A DNA stretch of 64,000 nucleotides, taken from positions 3,218,001 to 3,282,000 of the forward strand of contig CP143946.1 of NCBI GenBank assembly GCA_036419695.1. Reading direction: 5' to 3'. Of the stretch, positions 52,368-60,118 are shown piece by piece (the stretch's first letter is position 1; each line of letters opens with the position of its first letter). This stretch comes from [Clostridium] symbiosum (lineage in GTDB: Bacteria; Bacillota; Clostridia; Lachnospirales; Lachnospiraceae). The position numbers and the translations under genes were made by a program. A model generated the notes under the pieces. It searched no databases. It was not told the DNA's origin and saw nothing but the letters and a program-made list of their open reading frames with translations.

Positions 52368-53111
52368 TTACCACACAAAACCGCCGGAAGCGGCAATCGG
52401 ATGATAGATGGAAAATGCCTCCGCATATTTGCAGCCCGGCCGGCTTCCGCGGCCCGACGCTTCATTGGCCCGCACCTCCGCTTTACGCTTATAGGCGGCA
52501 TACATTCCGGGCTGTGTGGAAAATACCTTCATCGCGCGGCTTTTTATCTCAAACACCTCTGTAATGTCGACATAGACAACCGGTTTAAATTCACTGATTT
52601 CCGTGATATGGGGCTCGAAGCCGAAAATCGGCGTCTGTCTGGGCGAAACCTCCAGCCCGTCCCGGAAACCGGCTCCGGTTGCTGCGGCATGCGCTTTCTG
52701 AACGAGTTGGTGGACCGTGTTATGATCCGGGTTAAATGCATCAAAGGCAGAATGAGTGATAATCAGATTCGGCCGGAACTCCCTTATCTCATGGGCCAGT
52801 TTTTCAACACAGCCGTCCGCCCCCGTCATCGGATAATCCGGCAGTCCCCAGAATTCCGCCTCCTCCACGCCCAGTATCCTGGCCGCCTCGGCTCCCTCCG
52901 CGCGCCGTCTCTTTAATCCTTCCTCCGCATTAGCCCCTTCCGTCTTCCAGTAGTCATTCGCCTCACCGCGCAGCCCGTCGGACACGATGATGAGCTTAAT
53001 GGCGCTTCCCTCCTGTGCATAGCGCGCTATCACTCCCCCGCTTCTCCATACAAAATCTCCAATATGGCCGGCAACAACCAGGATACTCGGTTTTTCAAAA
53101 ATAGTAGTCAT
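52368..53111 (-). CDS. PIG-L family protein, GalB-like (4-oxalomesaconate hydratase type)
   Basis: This 247-residue protein has the LmbE/PIG-L fold but with GHIGDFVWRSGGVIARYA in place of the deacetylase AHPDDE motif, close to what I recall for GalB (AHxADFVWRxGG). GALB-type marks also include LRGEANDYWK and LIITHSAFDAFNPDHNTVH, where His and Asp fit the Zn site. GalB hydrates 4-oxalomesaconate to 4-carboxy-4-hydroxy-2-oxoadipate in gallate/protocatechuate breakdown. With the RraA-like aldolase two genes later this is a coherent pair. Substrate identity is inference. Confidence 0.8.
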   Translation of the reverse strand: MTTIFEKPSILVVAGHIGDFVWRSGGVIARYAQEGSAIKLIIVSDGLRGEANDYWKTEGANAEEGLKRRRAEGAEAARILGVEEAEFWGLPDYPMTGADGCVEKLAHEIREFRPNLIITHSAFDAFNPDHNTVHQLVQKAHAAATGAGFRDGLEVSPRQTPIFGFEPHITEISEFKPVVYVDITEVFEIKSRAMKVFSTQPGMYAAYKRKAEVRANEASGRGSRPGCKYAEAFSIYHPIAASGGFVW

Positions 53112-53178
53112 GATGGTCCTCTCCTTTTCTTTTTGTTGGTCTTCTGGATCCTTTTACTTGCTTACAGTTCTATATAAT

Positions 53179-53194
53179 AGCAAGTTGCATGCCA
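53179..53194 (-). promoter_or_regulatory. Sigma-54 (-24/-12) promoter of the tricarboxylate operon
   Basis: On the minus strand TGGCATGCAACTTGCT matches TGGCACG-N4-TTGCW with one change. GG (53192-53193) and GC (53180-53181) have the required 10 nt between them. It lies about 70 nt before the first ATG. The PrpR-type activator with GAFTGA at the operon end supports it. Confidence 0.85.
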
Positions 53195-53354
53195 CTATTT
53201 TGCAATGCGCTCTATTTTTCTCTGATTTCACTCTGCTTTTAAATTATATTATCTGAAATCAGCTGATTTATCAACTTTCTGAGAGTAAAAACAATTCCTT
53301 TTAATTTCAATTTTATTTTAGAAGAGGGAATGTGTTTTGGTAGGACATTTTTTC

Positions 53355-53421
53355 ATTTGTTTCAAATGTTTCACTTTATTGTTACACCGTTTCCCACAAC
53401 CGTTTCTCTATGTTTCACTTT
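53355..53421. promoter_or_regulatory. Candidate upstream activator sites for the PrpR-type regulator
   Basis: A 12 bp direct repeat ATGTTTCACTTT (53366-53377 and 53410-53421) and the inverted pair ATTTG-TTT-CAAAT (53355-53367) lie 160-240 bp upstream of the sigma-54 promoter, the normal range for enhancer-binding proteins. The same stretch is also upstream of the divergent MATE gene. Confidence 0.4.
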
Positions 53422-53595
53422 TCCTCTTATCACATATATTACAAAGGAAACCGCCTCTTGCCTCCAATCCAGATGTATAGATTTTGCTAAAAAATTATGA
53501 TATACTGTGTCACAGACTGTAACGTTCCGTACCATCATCGTTACCAAAACTTTTACATTATCGGAGCAATTTCAGGAAACCGGGAGATGAATTTT

Positions 53596-54963
53596 ATGAA
53601 TAAAAACAGAGAAGAGTTATTTGAAACCAGCCCCATCGGCAGGGCCGTCCTGACCCTTGCGGTCCCGACTGTCTTAAGTTCGGTCGTCACCGTTCTCTAC
53701 AGCCTTGCCGACACCTATTTTGTGGGTATGATGAACAATCCGGTCCAGACCGCCGCGGTAGCGCTGGCAGCCCCCATGCTGCTTGCTTTTAATGCGGTCA
53801 ATAACCTGTTTGGGGTCGGCAGCTCCAGCATGATCAGCCGGGCTCTCGGCAGAAAGGACTATAAGACCGTCCGCGAGAGTTCCTCCTTCGGGTTCTACGG
53901 CGCGTTTTTCTGCGGGGCGCTTTTTGCCCTTCTCACCACCGTCTTTCGCGGCCCTCTTCTCGCTCTTTTGGGCGCCGATTCTGTCACCGGAATCCCTACC
54001 GGCGGCTATCTGAACTGGACCGTTACCGTCGGCGCCGTCCCTGCCATCTTGAACGTCGTGATGGCCTATATGATCCGGTCGGAGGGTTCCGCGCTCCACG
54101 CCAGTATCGGAACGATGAGTGGCTGTCTTTTAAATATTGTGCTGGACCCGGTTTTCATACTGCCCTGGGGACTTAATATGGGCGCCGTCGGAGCCGCCTT
54201 GGCAACCTGCCTTTCCAACTGTTTTGCCCTGGTTTATTTCCTGGTCTATCTGTTTGCGAGAAGAAAGACCACCTGTATCAGCATCTCCCCGAAGTCGCTG
54301 AAGCTGAGCCGTGAAATTATAACGGGGGTCTGTTCCGTCGGCATCCCCGCCTCCATCCAGAACCTTTTAAATGTGACGGGAACGACGATTCTTAACAACT
54401 TCACCGCCTCCTACGGCGCCACCGCCCTTGCGGCCATGGGAATCTGTCAAAAGGTGAACATGGTGCCGATGTATGTGGCAATGGGACTGTCCCAGGGTTT
54501 GATGCCTTTAATCAGCTATAACTACGCCAGTGGCAACAGGAAGAGGATGAAAGAGGCGCTCTTTTTTGCAGAAAAGCTGGCTCTGTCCTTTTTAGTCACC
54601 GTGACCATAATTTTTTATTTTTCTGCCGGAACACTGACACGCTTTTTTATTGAAGATGCAGAAACCGTCGCTTATGGAACCCACTTTTTAAGGGGCTTCT
54701 GTCTGGCGCTCCCTTTCCTCTGCGTGGATTTCATGGCGGTCGGCACCTTCCAGGCCGTGGGAATGGGCAAAGAATCGCTGTTTTTTGCCATCTCCCGCAA
54801 GGTAATTCTGGAAATTCCCCTGCTTTACTTACTGAACCGCTTTTTCCCGCTCTACGGGCTTCCTTTTGCCCAGGTGATTGCGGAAGTCATTCTGGCCGTC
54901 CTGTCGGTCTTCGTGCTGGCCAGGTTCTTAAGAAAATCCGGGGCAATCGGTCACAGTTCCTGA
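53596..54963 (+). CDS. MATE family efflux transporter
   Basis: This 455-residue protein has twelve predicted helices and the MATE signatures SPIGRAVLTLAVPTVLSSVV, LADTYFVGMM (first half) and GICQKVNMVPMYVAMGLSQG (second half). It would export cationic drugs or metabolites with Na+ or H+ import. ATG 53596 (MNKNREELFETSP) has GGGAG 9 nt upstream; the ATG at 53587 touches that site. It is divergent from the tricarboxylate operon and ended by a perfect hairpin. Confidence 0.92.
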   Translation: MNKNREELFETSPIGRAVLTLAVPTVLSSVVTVLYSLADTYFVGMMNNPVQTAAVALAAPMLLAFNAVNNLFGVGSSSMISRALGRKDYKTVRESSSFGFYGAFFCGALFALLTTVFRGPLLALLGADSVTGIPTGGYLNWTVTVGAVPAILNVVMAYMIRSEGSALHASIGTMSGCLLNIVLDPVFILPWGLNMGAVGAALATCLSNCFALVYFLVYLFARRKTTCISISPKSLKLSREIITGVCSVGIPASIQNLLNVTGTTILNNFTASYGATALAAMGICQKVNMVPMYVAMGLSQGLMPLISYNYASGNRKRMKEALFFAEKLALSFLVTVTIIFYFSAGTLTRFFIEDAETVAYGTHFLRGFCLALPFLCVDFMAVGTFQAVGMGKESLFFAISRKVILEIPLLYLLNRFFPLYGLPFAQVIAEVILAVLSVFVLARFLRKSGAIGHSS

Positions 54964-55028
54964 CTCTGCAGACTACTTAAGCGATGATACTTCCATCGCA
55001 ATTGCCCATTAAGCCCCTATCACACAAA

Positions 55029-55080
55029 ATCATATAAAAAGCAGCCCGGTCTGTCGGTACCGGGCTGCTTTTTATATGAT
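55029..55080. terminator. Perfect 22 bp bidirectional terminator
   Basis: The 22 nt 55029-55050 and 55059-55080 are perfectly complementary around an 8 nt loop, with core AGCAGCCCGGT and T- and A-runs inside the arms. It separates the MATE gene from the convergent PHP-domain gene. Confidence 0.93.
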
Positions 55081-55142
55081 TTTATATGCTTCAATGGCTC
55101 AATAGTTCATAGTCTTAATATATTAAATACCCCTTTTTCTTC

Positions 55143-55868
55143 TCAGCTTTTCTTAATCCCGAGCAGCGCATCCACCACCGCCTCCACCGACCGCTCTTCC
55201 ACGGAAAGCGTCAGCCGCGGCTCATGGATGTCTTCCAGGTAATGAGCATCCGAATCGCTTAAAATGATGCACTTTTCCAGATAGGGGTTACTCTTTTTAA
55301 GCGTGTGGTACTTCCCCATATCCGCTATCTCCGCCGCAGTAAAACGGCTGTCCACGGGAATGAAGCCCAGGTTGGAAATCAGGCTGTTGGTCGGCTTGTC
55401 GATATGCGCGGGAAACATGACGCCTCCATAGGAGCGCACCAGTTTCCACAGGCCCTCGAAAGAAATGTCGGTGCTGTTGATAAGGAGATTCTCCACATGG
55501 CCGCAGACACAATCGGAACAGTCATAAATCTCCTGTTTTCCAAATATATCCTCCCTGTTCGCAACCGGTATTAGATGCCCGTAGACATAGGCGTCAAACT
55601 CCATCGCCGCCTCAAGAGTTTTAAAAAGGCAGACCGCATGAACTTCCTCCGATGTGTTAATCTCCATCCCAGGGATGGCCAGGATGCCGTACTCCCCGGC
55701 CGCGGCCAGCACCGCCGGACAGTTTTTGCAGGAATTGTGATCGGTCACGGCAATCACATCCAGCCCCTTGACCGCCGCCATACCCGCTATGTTATAGGGC
55801 GTCATATCATCGTTTCCACAGGGCGAGAGGCAGGAATGCAGGTGCAGATCATAAAACAGATTCATCAT
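55143..55868 (-). CDS. PHP-domain phosphoesterase-like protein
   Basis: This 241-residue protein starts at MMNLFYDLHLHSCLSPCGND (ATG 55868, GGGAG upstream, 1 nt after the stop of the DRTGG gene). DLHLHSCLSPCG, VTDHNS, GMEINTSEEVH, AHIDKP and ILSDSDAH are the metal ligands of the PHP domain. A Cys-rich stretch CSDCVCGH lies mid-protein. It is the last gene of the sensory-hydrogenase operon; such proteins are found there repeatedly in Clostridia as far as I recall. Substrate unknown. Confidence 0.88.
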   Translation of the reverse strand: MMNLFYDLHLHSCLSPCGNDDMTPYNIAGMAAVKGLDVIAVTDHNSCKNCPAVLAAAGEYGILAIPGMEINTSEEVHAVCLFKTLEAAMEFDAYVYGHLIPVANREDIFGKQEIYDCSDCVCGHVENLLINSTDISFEGLWKLVRSYGGVMFPAHIDKPTNSLISNLGFIPVDSRFTAAEIADMGKYHTLKKSNPYLEKCIILSDSDAHYLEDIHEPRLTLSVEERSVEAVVDALLGIKKS

Positions 55869-55869
55869 G

Positions 55870-56220
55870 TCAGATTCTCCCGAGTATTCTGTAAACCTCC
55901 AGGGCTCCGTCAAAAACAGGGACCTCCGTCCGGAACACCGTAATTCCCTGCTCTTTTGCCTTCTTTGCCGCCGTCTCATCGAGTGAAACGCCCTCCGCCA
56001 GTATAATACAGGAGACATCCGTCAGGGCCGCCACCGCCAGGGTGTTAATGTTGCCCATCACGGTCACCCACACGCTGCCTTCCGGCGCCCGTCCCATCGC
56101 AATACTTAAAAGATCGCAGCAGTAAACACCGGTCACTTCGCGTTCCGGATCCGCCCCATCGCTGACCTTCTCGAAACGGCCGCTCTCAATCAGCTTCTCA
56201 ATCAGATTGTTTAAGGTCAT
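55870..56220 (-). CDS. DRTGG-domain protein 2
   Basis: This 116-residue protein (MTLNNLIEKLIESGRFEKVS at the start) has a single DRTGG-like domain (VTGVYCCDLLSIAMGRAPEG, IILAEGVSLDETAAKKAKEQ), a ligand-binding module found near CBS domains and phosphotransacetylases. It overlaps the hydrogenase-like gene by 23 nt. A second DRTGG gene is at 58066. Role in signalling is inferred from context. Confidence 0.75.
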   Translation of the reverse strand: MTLNNLIEKLIESGRFEKVSDGADPEREVTGVYCCDLLSIAMGRAPEGSVWVTVMGNINTLAVAALTDVSCIILAEGVSLDETAAKKAKEQGITVFRTEVPVFDGALEVYRILGRI

Positions 56221-57610
56221 CTTCTATCCTCCTGGCATTCTTCTCAAGACGCGACATCTCGTCGGCAATTTTATGGACACATTCGCGGAGCACATAGACG
56301 GCCTCGTCGCCAAAGTTCTCCCCGTCGATCATACAGTCCGCCATGATTGTCACTTCTTCGGACAGCTTGTGGAGATTCTCCCTCAGATGGTAAATACAGT
56401 CCTTCTCATCCGCCTCGCCGCGCACAATATCCTCCGCCAGCGCCTTACAGGTCGGCGCGCCGCAGGAGCCGCAGTCCAGCCCGGGGAGTTTCTTGCAGAT
56501 CCGCTCCACCTGGTTAAACCTGGAAAAGCTCTCCATCATCGTATTCCCCAGATTGAATACCGGTTCAAATTCCACCGGCTGGGTCCAGTTGACACAGTTC
56601 CTGGCGTCTTCGTCCAGATGGCTCCTGGAAACCGGCATGTATTTATGGAGCCATTTTAATTTAACTTCCGCAACATAGGGATTCTCCACCGTCAGGACGC
56701 CGCCGACACAACCTCCGTTGCAGGCGTTTAATTCCACAAACTTAAGGTTGGAGAATTTCTGGTCCTCCATGTCCTCCAGTACACGGATTACGTTCTCAAT
56801 TCCGTCGGCCGCCAGGTAGCTCTCCGTGAAAAGGCCGCCGGCTTCCCCGCTCCTTCTTCCCCAGCCTACGCCTATCTTCCCCGACTCCATCATATCCGGC
56901 GCCTTCGCGTCGACCGTCTGCATATAGGAGATTAGCTGCGGATAGATATCCTTGATCGCCAGCACCCGGTTCACCTCGCTCTTATCCGTTCCCAGTGGTG
57001 ATTTTACATATGTCACCTTAGACGGACACGGAGAAATAAAGAAAATGCCGATTTTCTCCCTGGGCAGTCCCGTCTTCTCCATCGCCTTCTTGACGGCAAG
57101 CTGCGCCGCCACCTCGATCGGCGGCTTTAAGGGGAGCAGGTTTGATATTAAATTAGGAAACTTCACTCTTATCAGGCGTACCACCGAAGGGCAGGCCGTG
57201 CTGATGAAAGGCGCACCCGAATAATTGGCCGCTATGTATTCCCGCGTCGCTTCCGAGACCATCTCGGCGGCCGCGCTCACCTCAAATACATCGTCAAAGC
57301 CCATCAGAACCAGGCCGTTCAGCACAATATTCACGTCGTCCAGGTTATTGAACTGGCTGTACAGCGACGGAGCCGGAAGGGCCACCGTATATTCATATTG
57401 TTTTAACGAATCCAGCGGATCATAAAGAGCCAGCTTAGCGTGATGCGGACATACGCGAATACACTCGCCGCAGTCAATACAAAACTTGCTGTTTATCTGC
57501 GCTTTTCTGTTTCTCACCCGAATTGCCTGGGTGGGGCATCGCTTGATGCAGTTAATGCATCCCTTGCAAAGCTCCGGGTCCAGACGAACGGAATGGTAAA
57601 ATTTATCCAT
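56198..57610 (-). CDS. [FeFe]-hydrogenase-like iron-sulfur protein, sensory type
   Basis: This 470-residue protein has two ferredoxin motifs (CKGCINCIKRCP, CIDCGECIRVCP), a hydrogenase large-subunit domain (about 85-370) and a C-terminal Fe-S domain CGSCGAPTCKALAEDIV. Its H-cluster motifs are divergent: STACPSVV for TSCxPxW, SPCPSK for MPCxxK and NACNGGCVGG for ACxxGCxxGGG; cysteines remain, surrounding residues change. This fits the sensory (HydS/HfsB-like) groups rather than a production enzyme. GAGGAGG precedes the ATG. The operon also encodes an ATPase-domain protein, two DRTGG proteins and a PHP protein. Confidence 0.85.
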   Translation of the reverse strand: MDKFYHSVRLDPELCKGCINCIKRCPTQAIRVRNRKAQINSKFCIDCGECIRVCPHHAKLALYDPLDSLKQYEYTVALPAPSLYSQFNNLDDVNIVLNGLVLMGFDDVFEVSAAAEMVSEATREYIAANYSGAPFISTACPSVVRLIRVKFPNLISNLLPLKPPIEVAAQLAVKKAMEKTGLPREKIGIFFISPCPSKVTYVKSPLGTDKSEVNRVLAIKDIYPQLISYMQTVDAKAPDMMESGKIGVGWGRRSGEAGGLFTESYLAADGIENVIRVLEDMEDQKFSNLKFVELNACNGGCVGGVLTVENPYVAEVKLKWLHKYMPVSRSHLDEDARNCVNWTQPVEFEPVFNLGNTMMESFSRFNQVERICKKLPGLDCGSCGAPTCKALAEDIVRGEADEKDCIYHLRENLHKLSEEVTIMADCMIDGENFGDEAVYVLRECVHKIADEMSRLEKNARRIEDDLKQSD

Positions 57611-57640
57611 AACCTTCCCTCCTCACCCGGACAGACTGTT

Positions 57641-58066
57641 TTATGCAACATTGACAATCATCGTTATCGTCGTTCCAACTCCCAGTTCTGTCTGGATATC
57701 CATATAATCGGAATATTTTTTCATATTGGAAAGCCCCATACCGGCTCCAAAGCCAAGGCTCCTGATTTCATCAGGGGCGGTGGAATATCCCTCCTTCATA
57801 GCCAGTTCGATATCGGGAATTCCAGGCCCGACATCGGCCAGGACCATCTTTATGGACTCCGGCGACACCTCCACCGTGATATCCCCGCCTTTGGCGTGGA
57901 TGACCATATTGATCTCTCCCTCGTACATGGCTATCGCTACTTTTCTTATGGCGCTGGGACTGATACCCAGTTGTTTTAACTTATTCTTAACATCACTGCT
58001 GGCCTCTCCCGCCCTCGTAAAGTCATCGGGAGATACCTTATACTGCAGTGTAATCACATCATCCAT
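57641..58066 (-). CDS. Histidine-kinase-type ATPase domain protein (RsbW-like)
   Basis: This 141-residue protein is a free GHKL ATPase domain: AIYE-GEINMVIHAKGG (N-box region), LADVGPGIPDIE (G1) and GFGAGMGLSNMKKYSD (G2). It lacks a dimerisation or His box, so it resembles anti-sigma kinases such as RsbW/SpoIIAB. Its ATG overlaps the DRTGG stop (TGATG). It may phosphorylate a partner in the hydrogenase sensory pathway; no partner antagonist is visible. Confidence 0.85.
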   Translation of the reverse strand: MDDVITLQYKVSPDDFTRAGEASSDVKNKLKQLGISPSAIRKVAIAMYEGEINMVIHAKGGDITVEVSPESIKMVLADVGPGIPDIELAMKEGYSTAPDEIRSLGFGAGMGLSNMKKYSDYMDIQTELGVGTTITMIVNVA

Positions 58067-58416
58067 CAGATTGCACCTCCCCGCAGGCCTGCTTCATAGA
58101 GCATGCCGCAGGCAGAAAACATCCTGTGTCCCGTCTCCATAATAACAAGGCCGGTCTCCTTTGCCAAATCCAGCATGAGCTGATCCGGCTTCTTCCCGCG
58201 GACAAAGATAATACAGACGATGTCCAGCATCTCGGCCGTCCTGATAACCTGTGGATTGCAGAGTCCGGTCAAAAGAATGGAATGATCCTTGGAAAATGCA
58301 AGTACATCACTCATCATATCTGCGCCGCAGGCAGTTCTCACTTCCCGATCCAGGTATTCCTCCCCAACCAGGACCCTCGCTCCCAGGACCCTGCGTGCGT
58401 CTTCTACGGTCATCAT
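58066..58416 (-). CDS. DRTGG-domain protein 1
   Basis: This 116-residue protein (MMTVEDARRVLGARVLVGEE) has a DRTGG-like domain: ACGADMMSDVLAFSKDHSIL, IVCIIFVRGKKPDQLMLDLA, GLVIMETGHRMF. It is the first gene of the sensory-hydrogenase operon and overlaps the next by 1 nt. Two proteins of this class in one operon suggest a ligand-binding switch, perhaps for nucleotides. Confidence 0.75.
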   Translation of the reverse strand: MMTVEDARRVLGARVLVGEEYLDREVRTACGADMMSDVLAFSKDHSILLTGLCNPQVIRTAEMLDIVCIIFVRGKKPDQLMLDLAKETGLVIMETGHRMFSACGMLYEAGLRGGAI

Positions 58417-58454
58417 AATAATTCCTCCTCATCCTCCTGCATATTTGTTTTATT

Positions 58455-58483
58455 TTTACAAAGTCCTGTATCTAGGATATCAT
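58455..58483 (+). promoter_or_regulatory. Promoter of the bifurcating hydrogenase operon
   Basis: TTTACA (58455-58460) and TATCAT (58478-58483) are 17 nt apart, about 97 nt before the first ATG. The boxes are the same as those of the TRAP operon promoter. The divergent operon starts only 40 nt away. Confidence 0.55.
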
Positions 58484-58579
58484 CGTAAATAGGAATTATC
58501 AACAAAAATATTGTGGATTTTTCTGTAAGACCATGTTAAACTATTTAAAAAAGTTCAGTAATCATAAGGAGGTTAAAAC

Positions 58580-59074
58580 ATGTCCCACAAAAAAGAAGGC
58601 GTATGCTTTACCTGCACTCCAGAACAGGAGGCCGCTTTAAAGAAAGTCATTGCCGATTTAAAGGACACAGATGGCGCTTTAATGCCTATTCTGCAGCATG
58701 CGCAGGAAATCTTCGGTTACCTTCCCATCGAAGTGCAGACGATGATTTCCGATGAAACCGGCATTCCCCTTGAAAAGATATACGGGGTAACCACATTCTA
58801 TTCGCAATTCTCCCTGCAGCCCAAAGGCCAGTACCGGGTTTCTGTCTGTCTTGGAACCGCATGTTACGTAAAAGGTTCCGGCGAAATTTTCAAGAAAATC
58901 GAAGAACTGCTTGGCATCACAAACGGAGAATGTACCCCTGACGGCAAATTTTCACTGGATTCCTGCCGTTGTGTAGGCGCCTGCGGCCTTGCCCCGGTTA
59001 TGATGATAAATGATGAAGTTTACGGCAGACTGACTGTGGATGACATTCCGGCCATCCTTGCCAAATATGAATAA
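58580..59074 (+). CDS. hndA: Bifurcating [FeFe] hydrogenase, NuoE-like subunit (HndA/HydC)
   Basis: This 164-residue protein has the thioredoxin-like [2Fe-2S] fold of NuoE: helical N-terminus (ALMPILQHAQEIFGYLP), then VCLGTACYVKGS and SCRCVGACGLAPVM with the four cluster cysteines. In HndABCD/HydABC enzymes it forms part of the electron path between NADH and ferredoxin sites. AGGAGG precedes the ATG. First gene of the operon. Confidence 0.94.
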   Translation: MSHKKEGVCFTCTPEQEAALKKVIADLKDTDGALMPILQHAQEIFGYLPIEVQTMISDETGIPLEKIYGVTTFYSQFSLQPKGQYRVSVCLGTACYVKGSGEIFKKIEELLGITNGECTPDGKFSLDSCRCVGACGLAPVMMINDEVYGRLTVDDIPAILAKYE

Positions 59075-59105
59075 CAGTCTAAGAAACGGAAAGTGAAATA
59101 AGATT

Positions 59106-59663
59106 ATGATGACAGAATTATCACTCAATATTCTGGATGTGGCTGAGAATTCCACAAGAGCCGGCGCAAAACTGGTTCGGATTGCGGTGGAGGCCGATTT
59201 TCCATCCGACCTTTTAACTATATCAATCCGTGACGACGGCTGCGGCATGAGCGAAGAACAGGTGAGTCAGGTGACGGATCCTTTTTTTACCAGCCGGACC
59301 ACCCGTAAAGTAGGGCTTGGGGTCCCTTTCTTTAAATATGCGGCGGAAAGCACGGGCGGAAGTTTCATCATCTCCTCTGTTCCAGGCAGGGGGACCGATG
59401 TAACGGCTACCTTTGTTTTATCCCATATTGACCGGATGCCCCTCGGCGACATCACCTCAACCATACATACGCTGATTGTCTACCATCCGGATACCGATTT
59501 TGTCTACACCTACCGTTATAACGAAAAATCATTTACCCTTGACACAAGACAGTTCCGTGAGATTCTCGGAGATCTTCCCTTTGATTCACCGGAAATCTCT
59601 TCCTATATAATGGAGTATCTGACGGAAAACAAACTTGAAACTGACGGCGGCGCCCTCTATTAG
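59106..59663 (+). CDS. ATPase-domain (GHKL) protein in the hydrogenase operon
   Basis: This 185-residue protein has NILDVAENSTRAGAKLV (N-box), IRDDGCGMSEEQVSQVTDPF (G1), TRKVGLGVPFFKYAAE (G2) and SSVPGRGTDV. It is a GHKL ATP-binding domain with a C-terminal extension and no His box. The usual function is unknown, but such a gene often sits between NuoE-like and NuoF-like genes in Clostridia. It may link the operon to the sensory module, which encodes another GHKL protein. Confidence 0.85.
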   Translation: MMTELSLNILDVAENSTRAGAKLVRIAVEADFPSDLLTISIRDDGCGMSEEQVSQVTDPFFTSRTTRKVGLGVPFFKYAAESTGGSFIISSVPGRGTDVTATFVLSHIDRMPLGDITSTIHTLIVYHPDTDFVYTYRYNEKSFTLDTRQFREILGDLPFDSPEISSYIMEYLTENKLETDGGALY

Positions 59664-59725
59664 GCGCCTTGGAAATGCGATGAAAAGCGGAGGACTTTTC
59701 ACCGCCGGCAACGGAGGAAAAATCT

Positions 59726-60103
59726 ATGAAGAGCCTTGAAGAATTGAAAGCAATCCGTGAAAAGATGCAGAATCAGGTAAACTTACGCGAAGGCGGAGCC
59801 GGTTCCACACGTGTTGTAGTCGGTATGGCTACATGCGGAATCGCAAGCGGCGCAAGACCTGTATTAACCACCCTGTCCAACCTGGTCCAGGAAAAGGGCC
59901 TGACGGGCAAAGTTACGGTGACCCAGACCGGATGTATCGGCCTCTGCCAGTATGAGCCCATCGTGGAAGTAATGGAGCCCGGCAAAGAAAAAGTCACCTA
60001 TATTAAGATGAATGCGGAAAAAGCGGCTGAGGTTGTAGAGCGACACTTAATCGGCGGCCATCCGGTAGAAAAATATACATTAAATTCAGCAGATATCAAA
60101 TAA
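59726..60103 (+). CDS. hndB: Bifurcating hydrogenase [2Fe-2S] ferredoxin-like subunit (HndB)
   Basis: This 125-residue protein has a thioredoxin-like ferredoxin fold with GMATCGIASGARPV and TQTGCIGLCQYEPIVEV holding the [2Fe-2S] cluster. It matches HndB of NADP-reducing hydrogenase operons. GGAGG precedes the ATG; it lies 15 nt before the NuoF-like gene. Confidence 0.9.
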   Translation: MKSLEELKAIREKMQNQVNLREGGAGSTRVVVGMATCGIASGARPVLTTLSNLVQEKGLTGKVTVTQTGCIGLCQYEPIVEVMEPGKEKVTYIKMNAEKAAEVVERHLIGGHPVEKYTLNSADIK

Positions 60104-60118
60104 ACAGGAGGAAGCCAG

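Noticed and set aside
56198..57610. A second catalytic hydrogenase
   Set aside because: Changed residues around the H-cluster motifs (STACPSVV, SPCPSK, NACNGGC) and the signalling-type neighbours fit a sensory protein better.
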